The translations under genes and the position numbers were made by a program. This document shows, in pieces, positions 8,660 through 16,643 of a stretch of 64,000 nucleotides of DNA. Source of the stretch: Natroniella sp046097105 (lineage in GTDB: Bacteria; Bacillota; Halanaerobiia; Halobacteroidales; Halobacteroidaceae); the NCBI RefSeq assembly GCF_046097105.1, contig NZ_CP175562.1, forward strand, positions 2,388,943-2,452,942, written 5' to 3'. Under the pieces are notes generated by a model. That model was not told the DNA's origin. It saw only the letters and a list, made by a program, of their open reading frames with translations, and did no database searches. Position 1 is the stretch's first letter. The number at the start of each line of letters is the position of its first letter.

Positions 8660-9433
8660 ATGAAATTAAAAGAATTTAATAATAATATTGAAGTTGGTGG
8701 AATTGGAAATAAGGTTGAAAATCTAATACAAGAAACTTATGTTGATACAAAAAAATTTGATGATGAAATAGAAGATATAATTAATGATTTGAATCATTTT
8801 ATACAAAATGGGCTAGAAGAATTTTTGGAAAAAGATGGAAATGCAATTTGTTTTGAAAAAGGAATACATATATTAAGAAGTCAATTAAAAAAACCTAATA
8901 TTTTAGATTTGGTTCAACAAAAAATAGTACAAATGAAAGCTAATGAAAGAAAATCAATTCTTGGATTTAATATGAGAATGAAAGATTTATTAAGTTTTTT
9001 AATACTTTTATCAGTTTGCAATAGAGATTATAGTATTGAGAAAGAAAATGAATTGTATAAAATTCTATCTATTTTAGATGAAAAAACAATGAAGTTCCTG
9101 TTATATAATTTAACTATATCAGAACAGGAACACATTAAAAAAGTTGGAACTAAGGTTCTTAAACATTTGTTGTTTTCTGATTATCGTCCTAAAAAAAGAG
9201 AAAAAATTTTAATATGTGGCACTAATGTTCCTAAATGTACCAATAATTGTGAAAAACCTAAGGAATTATTTCCTAAAGTTATTGATGATTTTACAAATAT
9301 AAAAGAAAATTATCCTGATTTTTTTAATGGGTTACAAAAAAGTCCCAATTTAATTTGTGGTAATTGCTTATCTAAATTGCCTAAATATGAAAGAGGTAAA
9401 AAAATATTGAAAGGAATTGATCAGCATGGGTAA
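8660..9433 (+). CDS. Unknown Cys-rich protein of ATPase cassette (257 aa)
   Basis: Unrecognised, largely helical protein. It begins with NNIEVGGIGNKVE (residues 8-20), the motif shared with the upstream membrane protein. The C-terminal third carries a cysteine pattern, C186-x6-C193-x3-C197 followed by C233-x2-C236 (ICGTNVPKC, TNNC, ICGNC), which looks like a zinc site. It is AT-rich, with Lys/Asn/Ile-heavy codon use unlike its flanks. ATG 8660 follows GGGAG. Its 3' end overlaps the next gene. In ABC-three-component or Lamassu-type systems the ATPase is joined by small accessory and effector proteins, and this could be one of them; the assignment is inference only. Confidence 0.6.
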   Translation: MKLKEFNNNIEVGGIGNKVENLIQETYVDTKKFDDEIEDIINDLNHFIQNGLEEFLEKDGNAICFEKGIHILRSQLKKPNILDLVQQKIVQMKANERKSILGFNMRMKDLLSFLILLSVCNRDYSIEKENELYKILSILDEKTMKFLLYNLTISEQEHIKKVGTKVLKHLLFSDYRPKKREKILICGTNVPKCTNNCEKPKELFPKVIDDFTNIKENYPDFFNGLQKSPNLICGNCLSKLPKYERGKKILKGIDQHG

Positions 9434-10007
9434 AAAGTTCAATATTAAGGTGTTAGATAAAAGTAATTTTCCAGAAGAAACAAGAGAATTATATGATGGT
9501 ATTTGTTATAATCCATTTGCTATATTTGTGGTTGGCATTGCAAAAAATGAAGAAGAATTAAAATACAAATGGCAAGAATTAGAAGATTTTGTTCTAGGAT
9601 TCATTCAAAATAATGAAGAGTTTATTGATAATTATTTTGATAATCCAGATATTATATGGGATGTATATATTGTATTATTGGTCAAATTTGATGTTGATTT
9701 AGCTTTAAGAATGAAGATTGAAAATAGTAGGCTATATTGTAAAAAAGTTATTTTGGATTATGATGTTAATTTATCTATTAAAGAAAACTTATCTAATTTA
9801 ATATTATTCCAAAATTTAAATCTAGATATGGTAAACACAACTATTAGTGAAGAAATATTTAGGAATGATTTAAGCAAGACGACTAAAGATAAAGAATTAG
9901 CTTTGTTGATAAAAAATAATAGTTTAGATGAAACTAATAATTTTAAAGGTAATGAAATTATTAAAGGGTGGTTAGGAGATATAGAGGTGAGTAATAAAAA
10001 TGTATAA
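9426..10007 (+). CDS. Possible ABC-3C middle-component-like protein (193 aa)
   Basis: Small acidic protein with no catalytic motif that I can see. The central stretch has an aromatic-rich WDVYIVLL followed by SRLYCKKVIL, and the C-terminus is charged. This recalls the small middle components (MC) that bridge an SMC-like ATPase and its partner in ABC-three-component systems; I recall similar patterns but could not test them. The start is ATG 9426, inside the end of the upstream gene (8 bases overlap), and its own stop overlaps the ATPase start by 8 bases. These are tight couplings typical of subunits made in fixed ratio. Function is unproven. Confidence 0.55.
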   Translation: MGKKFNIKVLDKSNFPEETRELYDGICYNPFAIFVVGIAKNEEELKYKWQELEDFVLGFIQNNEEFIDNYFDNPDIIWDVYIVLLVKFDVDLALRMKIENSRLYCKKVILDYDVNLSIKENLSNLILFQNLNLDMVNTTISEEIFRNDLSKTTKDKELALLIKNNSLDETNNFKGNEIIKGWLGDIEVSNKNV

Positions 10008-12558
10008 ATTAAAAGAGGTTAATATAAAGGATTTTAGAGGATATAGAGATGAAAAAATTAAGATTCCTGAAGCAGATATAATTTTACTAGTAGGGAACAA
10101 TGGCTTTGGAAAGACTTCTTTTTTTGATGCAGTTGAATGGGGGATTACTGGTCAACTTAAAAGATATGAATCTGGTACTAATGAAAGAAATGCAGAGTGC
10201 TTTCTTAAAAACAAACACGCTAATCAACAAGGTTATGTAAATATTGTTTTTGAAGATGAAGAGGGTCAAGAGGTAGAGATAAAGCGAACTACTAAAGAAG
10301 AAAGAGGAAATGATTATAATCAAGGACTACTAGAAATAAAACAAGATTTAAAGGAATCAATTACAGATATATTAGTCAAAAGGACTAAAGAAAAAGACTT
10401 TGACCTTAATAAATCATTTAACTTTTCTCATCTATTAAGTCAGGAATTAATTAGTGATTTTGTGAGAAATCATAAAGAGACTGAACGTTATTCTGTTTTG
10501 AGTAATTTAATAGGATTTAAGAATTATGATGCTTATAGCAAAAAATTAAAGAATCTAAGGATGAAATGTAGTAAAAAATATGAAATATTAAAAGAAGAAC
10601 AAGGAGAAAAAGAAAAGGAAGCAATAGTATTAAAGGAAAAGGTGAAAAATTCTACTAGCCAAGATGGGAAGAATCTGAGAACAAAATATTCTACAATTAT
10701 TATGGGAATTTCTTTACATGATTCAATTGATAATAATATCTTTCCCAAAGATATTACTAAGATGGACAAAAGGAAAGTTTTAAAAACATTAAGAAAAGAA
10801 AAAGATAATTTAGATAAAGAAAGTATTTCCTGTAAAGAAAATTTAGAAAAGATAGTTGACTTACAGGAAAGAAAAAACAATTATACTAAATGGTGTAGTC
10901 AACAAAGTAATTTAAGAAAAGTAAAAGAAGCCATAGATAAGAAAAGTAAGATTAACTATATAAAGAAAAATTATGATAGTAATTTGAATCAAAAGGGGTT
11001 AGAAGAAGAGTATAATGAAATAACCAAAAAGATAGATAGTTTAAAAGATATGATTGGGATTATTAATGATAAAGATAAGAAGATAATGGAAAAGATAAAA
11101 CTATTAATAGAACAAAAAAAAGAAGTTAAAGAACAGTTTACAATTAAGATACTTATACTTAAAGGTTTAAGTAAAGATATTGATAATACAAAAGAAAAGT
11201 TAAACAATATTGAAGAAAAAATTGTAGAAGTAAGTAATATCGAGAAAAAACTTTTGGCAGGTGCACATGATTATTTTTTAGAAAATAGTTCAGCAGAAAG
11301 ATGTCCAGTCTGTTTAAATAAAATTGAAATTAATAATATAATCAATGAACTGAAGGAACGGTTAGAAAGAGAAGGAGGAGAGGTGATAAAAAATTATTTA
11401 AAGCAAAAGGAAAAAATTAAAAGTGAGTTAAAAGATAAGATAAGTGAAAGGGATAATTTAAAAGAGAAAATGAAGAATCAGTATGTAGAATTTAAAGAAG
11501 GAGTCTTGAAAGAACATAAGGTTATACTTGAGGAAAAGGATAATCTTAATGAAAAAATAAAAATTATAAAAAAGATTAAGCTGTATTTGCAAGAGTTTGA
11601 TTTAGAAGAAGTTAGGGATAATATACTAGATGAGTTGAAAAAAATAGAAGATAAAAATAATAAAGTGTTGAAGGATGATAAATATAAAAAATACACTATA
11701 GCTGGTCAAGATGAAAATATAGAACTATTAAATGATGAGTTAGAACGGATTAATAAAAAAATAAGCAGTTATCAAATTAAGCTAGAAAATTTAGAGGTAA
11801 GTAATATAGGTGAATTAAAAATCCTATTTAAAAAATATCAAGAAAAAACAAGTAGGGTTAATTATAGGAGAGAAAAAATTTCTGAAATAATCTCTAAATT
11901 GGATAATATTATTCAGTCTATGGAAAATTCGAAAGATAATGATAAATTACAGAAGATAAAAAAAGAAATTAGTATTATTGAGAAAAAAGTAGAGTTTTTA
12001 GAGGAAAAAGAAAAAGAGTTAAAAGAGATTGAAAAAGAAGTACCTGCTGTAATTAACAAGATGACTGAAAAAATATTAAGACCTTATAAAGAGTTAGCTA
12101 ATACTATTTATCGAAAGATAAACCCACAACCGATTTATAGACGAATGGATTGGAAGATAGATTCTACAGGACATAATAATGGTACTTTGCGATTAAAGAT
12201 GTATTCTGATGATGGAAAGGAAGCTAATCCTTCATACATATATAGTTCTGCTCAAGTTAATGTTATAGTATTATCATTATTTTTAAGCTTTGCTCTTCAA
12301 CAAAATTGGAGTAAGTTAGATGCTATTTTTATGGATGATCCTGTTCAAAATATGGATGACATTAACATTTTTTGTTTAATAGATGTTTTACGGAATATTG
12401 TTTTAAAGGAGAGTAATGCAAAGCAAATATTTATTTCAACCCATGATAGAAAGTTATTTAATTTTATGAAAAAAAAGTTTAGGATGTTAAATGTATTTGT
12501 ATTAGAATTTAAAGGTTATGATAAAAATGGGGCTAAAATAGATAAATATATTCTTTAA
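10000..12558 (+). CDS. SMC/Rad50-like AAA ATPase with central CPVC zinc hook (defence candidate)
   Basis: Protein of 852 residues. Walker A is GNNGFGKTS at 32-40. Two long coiled-coil arms, rich in Lys/Glu/Ile, flank a hook CPVC at 435-438, almost exactly mid-protein as in Rad50. Near the C-terminus are a signature-like YSSAQVN (748-754), Walker B FMDDP (777-781) with Asp-Asp instead of the usual Asp-Glu, a following QNMDD, and the switch histidine STHD (H815). This arrangement matches DNA-binding ATPases of RecF/RecN/SbcC type found in Lamassu (LmuB/DdmC) and ABC-three-component immune operons. No nuclease partner of the SbcD type is next to it. It is the last of four overlapping genes in an AT-rich island. 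Confidence 0.8.
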   Translation: MYKLKEVNIKDFRGYRDEKIKIPEADIILLVGNNGFGKTSFFDAVEWGITGQLKRYESGTNERNAECFLKNKHANQQGYVNIVFEDEEGQEVEIKRTTKEERGNDYNQGLLEIKQDLKESITDILVKRTKEKDFDLNKSFNFSHLLSQELISDFVRNHKETERYSVLSNLIGFKNYDAYSKKLKNLRMKCSKKYEILKEEQGEKEKEAIVLKEKVKNSTSQDGKNLRTKYSTIIMGISLHDSIDNNIFPKDITKMDKRKVLKTLRKEKDNLDKESISCKENLEKIVDLQERKNNYTKWCSQQSNLRKVKEAIDKKSKINYIKKNYDSNLNQKGLEEEYNEITKKIDSLKDMIGIINDKDKKIMEKIKLLIEQKKEVKEQFTIKILILKGLSKDIDNTKEKLNNIEEKIVEVSNIEKKLLAGAHDYFLENSSAERCPVCLNKIEINNIINELKERLEREGGEVIKNYLKQKEKIKSELKDKISERDNLKEKMKNQYVEFKEGVLKEHKVILEEKDNLNEKIKIIKKIKLYLQEFDLEEVRDNILDELKKIEDKNNKVLKDDKYKKYTIAGQDENIELLNDELERINKKISSYQIKLENLEVSNIGELKILFKKYQEKTSRVNYRREKISEIISKLDNIIQSMENSKDNDKLQKIKKEISIIEKKVEFLEEKEKELKEIEKEVPAVINKMTEKILRPYKELANTIYRKINPQPIYRRMDWKIDSTGHNNGTLRLKMYSDDGKEANPSYIYSSAQVNVIVLSLFLSFALQQNWSKLDAIFMDDPVQNMDDINIFCLIDVLRNIVLKESNAKQIFISTHDRKLFNFMKKKFRMLNVFVLEFKGYDKNGAKIDKYIL

Positions 12559-12565
12559 AAAGAGC

Positions 12566-12722
12566 CTGGTCATCGCATAACATGAGCTTAACGACATCTA
12601 ACCTAGGAAGCATAGCTAGAAGCCAAGGATGACATATGAAAGTTCTATGCTTAATCTAGAGTTAGGAGCATTGATGAGACGTCGTGAAGTTCAGGGACGT
12701 TATGTGACAGTGCGACCAGCCC
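12566..12722 (+). repeat. Long imperfect inverted repeat (~150 nt hairpin)
   Basis: The two halves are complementary over most of their length. GCCTGGTC pairs with GACCAGCC (one mismatch), CATAAC with GTTATG, ACGACATCT with GACGTCGT, TAAC/CTAG with CTAG/GTTA, and AAGCATAG with CTATGCTT, leaving an apical loop near 12613-12632. The right arm has about a dozen unpaired bases. It starts seven bases after the ATPase stop and runs into the group II-like sequence. It could be a structured RNA, part of a mobile element, or a terminator-like insertion target. I do not recognise a named family. Confidence 0.6.
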
Positions 12723-13260
12723 TTGAAATAACAGGGATTAAGCTATATCTTAGGCTGTCTAAATCGAGAGACTTTTGGACTATTTATTCTATTTGAAATA
12801 ACCCTATTTACGGGTGCATTATCGGTAACGATTTTGTACTAAGCCGTAAAGACAATGTGAAATAGACTGCTAGCCTTAAAGCAGGTGATTGTTAGGGTAA
12901 ATATACTGTTAAGATTAAATTAATTGAATTACCGAAAGCTTCGTCAAACGTGAATAGTGAAATTAGGCTGATACACTATGACCAAAAGGTATGAGATGGG
13001 GTCAGGTAAGTTGTCGTATTGCTTGACAAATAGACCAATATCTTCGGAGTAAAGGTAGAATCTAAGACAGTATGAACTGGCTAAGGTGTAGAACTGGGAA
13101 AACCCAATGAGTTCCTGATAATATCAGGTAGGTCAAAAGATTGTCGTGATACAATACTTAGTGGGTATGAGAGGTTGGAAAAAGCGAAGGCTATCTTGTA
13201 ATGAGGTAGATAGGGGTTCAAAATTTGCCCCACTCTGAAAGGAGGCAGACTTCCTTAAAG
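12710..13260 (+). mobile_element. Truncated group II intron-like RNA (5' part, no maturase)
   Basis: It begins with GTGCGAC, the typical 5' end of group II introns. Domain I-like stretches follow, including GAACTGGGAAAACCCAATGAG (a paired helix around AAAA) and GGTTGGAAAAAGCGAAGGC, which resemble conserved bacterial intron segments. After about 13.26 kb the likeness stops. No reverse transcriptase/maturase gene is present, and I see no domain V hairpin before 14.0 kb, so the element would be a dead 5' fragment. The call rests on remembered intron consensus, not on a covariance search. The stretch from 13261 to about 13340 shows nothing further. Confidence 0.55.
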
Positions 13261-13393
13261 TAAAATAGCACTATGATAAGAAGCCTAAATATTGAAGCCT
13301 ATTAGGTATCTAAAGGATATCTAGTAAAAACTCTGGTTGTAACAAGGGAGGGTTATCATTATTAGAAAAGAGATAAAAGATGAATGGAAAGAT

Positions 13394-13819
13394 ATGAAAA
13401 ACAAAGGAAAAAAGAAGTATATTATTTTTAATGTTGTTTTATTGAGGACATTACCGCTTGGTCTTGTTTTACTAGTTATAGATAAGCTTTTTGACTTTGG
13501 ATTTGATTTTATTTCAAGTGAAGGGCTTATGTTTGATCTTTTATTAACTGTTATTAGTTTCATATTATTAGGTGTTTTTATAGGTGTGTTAGAGTGGAAG
13601 TTTTATAAAAAAGTTAGGGAAAATAAGTATAATAATAAACAGATAAGAAGAAATTATGCTGTCATATATGGTGTCATATCTTGGGGGTTATCTATTGCAC
13701 TTTCAAATTTAATTACAAGATCTCATTCATTTATAGAGTTTCTGATTACTATGGGTATTTGGTTAATAGGTGGCTATATTTTTGGGTTGGTTACATTTCC
13801 AACAATATTTAATAAATAA
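13394..13819 (+). CDS. Small polytopic membrane protein, unknown (141 aa or slightly longer)
   Basis: Four hydrophobic segments are visible (about residues 9-27, 43-66, 92-108 and 115-137) with Lys-rich loops. No family is recognised. ATG 13394 has no ribosome binding site. A good one, AAGGGAGGGT, lies at 13344-13353, which would suit the ATT codon at 13361 and add residues RKEIKDEWKD in frame, so the real start may be a non-standard ATT. Alternatively the gene has lost its start by mutation. It follows the intron-like fragment and precedes a GNAT remnant, in a stretch that looks like accumulated insertions. Orientation and codon use resemble the rest of the island. Confidence 0.5.
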   Translation: MKNKGKKKYIIFNVVLLRTLPLGLVLLVIDKLFDFGFDFISSEGLMFDLLLTVISFILLGVFIGVLEWKFYKKVRENKYNNKQIRRNYAVIYGVISWGLSIALSNLITRSHSFIEFLITMGIWLIGGYIFGLVTFPTIFNK

Positions 13820-13820
13820 T

Positions 13821-14009
13821 ATATTTCTTAGAGTCTATTCTTTTAATAAACGGGCAGTAAGTTGCTATAAGAAATCTGGTTTTAAAGAGATTGGTAGAAG
13901 AAGAGAAGCATATATAATAGGAAATAAGAAGTATGATGATATTTATATGGATATATTAGCAACTGAATTCAAGGGGAAAATAGATAAGTTAATGGAAAAA
14001 GAAGATTAA
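13821..14009 (+). pseudogene. GNAT acetyltransferase C-terminal remnant
   Basis: The translation contains VYSFNKRAVSCYKKSGFKE followed by GRRREA, a bulky segment and MDILATEF. This is the classic end of RimJ/RimL-type GNAT N-acetyltransferases: the xNxRAxxLYxKxGF acetyl-CoA-binding segment and the last strands. The preceding ~110 residues of a normal GNAT domain are absent, because the frame upstream merges into the membrane protein gene. It has no start codon with a ribosome binding site. I read it as the remains of a gene cut by insertion or deletion at the right edge of the accessory island. Confidence 0.7.
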
Positions 14010-14049
14010 GTGGCTGGTATTTAAGTAGAGTGGGGCTGTATTATACAAT

Positions 14050-14607
14050 TTAATATTTAAAGATTATCCCTATAATACCTGCCCCTACTAAATATAGTAC
14101 AGGGTGTTTTTCATATTTGTTGATTAAATAAAAAGTTATGATAAATAATAAGAATGCTTTGAAATTGATAAAATCTAAAAATTGTTGAATATCTACTGAC
14201 AGATTGAAAAGCTCTTCTTTTCCCACTTCAAAGGCTACAAATGCGATCAATCCTACTACTGCCGGCCTAATTGTACTAAGTCCACCTTCGACTAATGGAT
14301 GTTCATTAAACTTAATAAAATAGCGAGCTATTAATGTGATAATTATTATTGATGGGGTTGCTAGACCAACAGTAGCGGTTATCCCTCCTAGTACGCCGGC
14401 AGTATTGTAGCCGACAAAAGTTGCTACATTAACACCAATTGGCCCGGGGGTTGATTCGGAGATTGCAATCATATCAAGTAGTTGTTCACTGGTGATCCAG
14501 CCATATTTTTCTATAAGCTGTTGTAAAAATGGTAAAGTAGCAAGTCCGCCACCTATTGAGAAGAGACCTATTTTAAAAAACTCTATAAATAATTTAAGAT
14601 ATATCAT
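14050..14607 (-). CDS. Chromate transporter, half-size subunit (downstream gene)
   Basis: CHR-family integral membrane protein of 185 residues with about six hydrophobic segments. Family motifs are IGGGLATLPFLQ near the N-terminus and ESTPGPIGVNVATFVGY around residues 50-66. Short CHR proteins occur as adjacent pairs that together equal one full-length ChrA, as here. Its start overlaps the stop of the paired upstream gene by four bases (ATGA type), so translation is coupled. Family members export chromate in exchange or by proton motive force, but many pairs have other or unknown anion substrates, so chromate is only the default assignment. It runs opposite to the flanking genes. Confidence 0.85.
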   Translation of the reverse strand: MIYLKLFIEFFKIGLFSIGGGLATLPFLQQLIEKYGWITSEQLLDMIAISESTPGPIGVNVATFVGYNTAGVLGGITATVGLATPSIIIITLIARYFIKFNEHPLVEGGLSTIRPAVVGLIAFVAFEVGKEELFNLSVDIQQFLDFINFKAFLLFIITFYLINKYEKHPVLYLVGAGIIGIIFKY

Positions 14608-15182
14608 TCTTGATCCAGCTCCTTATCTAAATTCCTTTTATCTAGGTTTTTGATCCTTCTAACTTGATTAATAACTCCAATTAAAGCAGCACTGACAATG
14701 ACTATAATTGGTGAGATCCTTGCAACAGCTAGAAGTAAAAATGACAATATAAATAAGAGTATACCTAAATAGTCTTTAACTGATCGGTACCACATCTTTA
14801 CTACTATATGTGCTATTAAAGCAACTACACCAATCTTAATACCACCGAAAGCATGTTGTATTAATTGATAATCTTGAAATTGATAAAAGAATGTAGCTAT
14901 TGTCATTATAATCAGTAAAGAGGGAACTACCATACCCAGTGTTGCAGCTAATGAACCTAATATACCACTATGTTTATAACCGATTAAAGTAGCTGTATTG
15001 ATAGCAATGATCCCAGGAGTGCATTGACCGATTGCATAATAATCAATAACTTCCTCCTTTGTAGCCCATCTCTTCTCATTTACAATCTCTTGTTCAATCA
15101 TTGGTAGCATTGCATAACCACCTCCAAAAGTAAATCCTCCTATGCGAAAGAAGATAATAAATAATTGCCATATATCCTTCAT
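14604..15182 (-). CDS. Chromate transporter, half-size subunit (upstream gene)
   Basis: The partner of the following half-size CHR protein: 192 residues, with FGGGYAMLPMIEQE near the N-terminus and GQCTPGIIAINTATLIGY at about 50-67, the same motifs in the same order as its partner. Both together give the 2x6-helix plan of long ChrA proteins, consistent with a heterodimer. The C-terminus ends in a charged tail. The start codon lies at 15182 on the minus strand with a GAGGTGAT ribosome binding site. The promoter should lie in the divergent 245-base gap shared with arsR. Substrate is uncertain, although the neighbouring arsenic genes make an oxyanion plausible. Confidence 0.85.
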   Translation of the reverse strand: MKDIWQLFIIFFRIGGFTFGGGYAMLPMIEQEIVNEKRWATKEEVIDYYAIGQCTPGIIAINTATLIGYKHSGILGSLAATLGMVVPSLLIIMTIATFFYQFQDYQLIQHAFGGIKIGVVALIAHIVVKMWYRSVKDYLGILLFILSFLLLAVARISPIIVIVSAALIGVINQVRRIKNLDKRNLDKELDQE

Positions 15183-15353
15183 TTGAGTATCACCTCTATA
15201 ATAATATTTAATAGCCTCTTTAGATCACACTTATGGTAATTTATAACCAGTGATAGTATATCAGATAAGTCTATCGTTGACAACTAGTTGAAAGGTTTGA
15301 AGTTAATATATTTTAATTATAATTATACTGAATGGAAGTATGGTTAAAATATA

Positions 15354-15403
15354 TTGACAAAGTGGAATCAATAACATAACATATAAATACATATAAATAT
15401 GTT
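15354..15403 (+). promoter_or_regulatory. arsR promoter with candidate ArsR operator
   Basis: TTGACA at 15354-15359 and TAACAT 17 bases downstream form a promoter. Over the -10 and start region lies the inverted repeat AACATAT-N12-ATATGTT (15378-15403), which also contains two direct copies of ACATATAAAT. This is the kind and place of operator expected for an ArsR/SmtB repressor acting on its own gene. Confidence 0.6.
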
Positions 15404-15427
15404 GATGAATAATGAGGGGGAACTCTA

Positions 15428-15754
15428 ATGAATGAATTTACAGAATTAACCGAATTATTAAAGGCAGTAGCTGATCAAAGAAGGCTACAAATTATTAGTT
15501 TGTTATCCTGTGGCAAGATGTGTGTCTGTGATATTACTGCACAGCTGGATTTAAGCCAGCCTAACATATCGCATCATCTTAAGATTTTAAAGAATGCAGA
15601 TTTAATTGTTGCTACTAAGAGGGGAAGGTGGGTAGATTATCAATTAAATAAAGACAAATTAGAGAGTTTACAAAAAAGATTAGGTGATGTACTTGCTGGT
15701 TGTGATGCAGAGGAGTGTGGGATTACAAGACTTAATTGTGGGGAAAAATGTTAG
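15428..15754 (+). CDS. arsR: ArsR/SmtB-family arsenic-responsive repressor
   Basis: Winged-helix repressor of 108 residues. The metalloid sensor is visible as C28, C32 and C34 in SCGKMCVCD, matching the ELCVCD-type As(III) site of classical ArsR. The recognition helix is in LSQPNISHHLKIL. Extra cysteines at the C-terminus (CDAEECG, LNCGEKC) are unusual and could add a second metalloid site, as in ArsR types with C-terminal Cys pairs. It stands 145 bases upstream of a phosphoesterase and then ACR3, so it should control an arsenite-export unit. The start ATG follows GAGGGGG at eight bases. Confidence 0.92.
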   Translation: MNEFTELTELLKAVADQRRLQIISLLSCGKMCVCDITAQLDLSQPNISHHLKILKNADLIVATKRGRWVDYQLNKDKLESLQKRLGDVLAGCDAEECGITRLNCGEKC

Positions 15755-15898
15755 GGTGCTTTTAGCTAAAATAAAATATTAGAAATTAATCTTGTTATGT
15801 TGTTGAGTAATAATGGTCTGTTTTAAGGTTTTGATTTTATGATTTAGTATTTTTGCTATCAATTATTAACTATAAACTGATTTTAAGGAGAGTCTAGG

Positions 15899-16612
15899 AT
15901 GAGATTAGCTATAATTTCTGATATTCATAGTAATATTGATGCTTTAAATCAAGTGTTAGAGGATATTAAAAGAAGGGATATAGAACAAGTATTCTGTTTA
16001 GGTGATTTAGTCGGTTATAATCCTTTTCCTAATCAAGTAGTTAAAAGAATAAAAGAAGAAGGAATTAAAACGGTTCAGGGGAATTATGATGATGCTATTG
16101 CTAATAGTCGGATTGTTTGTGGCTGTGATTATAAGACAGAACAAGCTAAAAAGATTGGGCTAAACTCAATCCAATTTACTAATCAAGAGATCAATGAACA
16201 AAATAGAGAGTTCTTAAAAGAATTACCTCACCAATTAGAGGTTGAAACTGGAGATCTAAAGGCTCTATTGGTTCATGGAAGTCCAAGGCAGTTAAATGAA
16301 TATCTTTATGCTGATAGTCAAGAAGTAATAGAAGTAGCTCAGGATTTAAAAGCAGATCTCTTATTGTGCGGTCATACGCATCTACCTTATCATAAGTTGA
16401 TTGCAGGAAAACATATAATTAATGTTGGTAGTGTTGGTAAGCCAAAGCATGGTAATCCCAATGCAGTCTATACGATTATTGAAGTGCATGAAAGAAAGGT
16501 TAAAACAGAATTTATTGAAGTTACTTATCCAGTTGAGAAGGTAGCTACTAGGATTAGGGAGACTGGTTTGGCTGATGAGTCGATTGAATTGCTTAAGTTA
16601 GGGCGGGCTTAA
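15899..16612 (+). CDS. Calcineurin-like metallophosphoesterase (YfcE/MJ0936-like)
   Basis: Protein of 237 residues with the full dimetal phosphoesterase motif set: DIHSN (residues 8-12), GDLVGYNP, GNYDD (in place of the common GNHD/GNCD), HGSPR and the C-terminal GHTH. These bind two metal ions and activate water for phosphoester hydrolysis; the physiological substrate is unknown. It sits between arsR and the ACR3 exporter, 31 bases before the latter, and so is probably co-transcribed. A role in arsenic resistance is suggested only by position. The start ATG 15899 has AAGGAGAG upstream. Confidence 0.85.
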   Translation: MRLAIISDIHSNIDALNQVLEDIKRRDIEQVFCLGDLVGYNPFPNQVVKRIKEEGIKTVQGNYDDAIANSRIVCGCDYKTEQAKKIGLNSIQFTNQEINEQNREFLKELPHQLEVETGDLKALLVHGSPRQLNEYLYADSQEVIEVAQDLKADLLLCGHTHLPYHKLIAGKHIINVGSVGKPKHGNPNAVYTIIEVHERKVKTEFIEVTYPVEKVATRIRETGLADESIELLKLGRA

Positions 16613-16643
16613 TTAGAAGGTTTTAAATAGAGGAGGAGTTTAA

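Noticed and set aside
10087..11696. Several opposite-strand reading frames inside the ATPase gene, rich in Phe/Leu/Ser
   Set aside because: They are mirror images of the Lys/Glu-rich coiled coil and have no ribosome binding sites or family likeness.
8442..14009. Prophage or integrative element
   Set aside because: No integrase, structural gene, attachment-site repeat or tRNA disruption seen; island status rests on composition and broken genes only.
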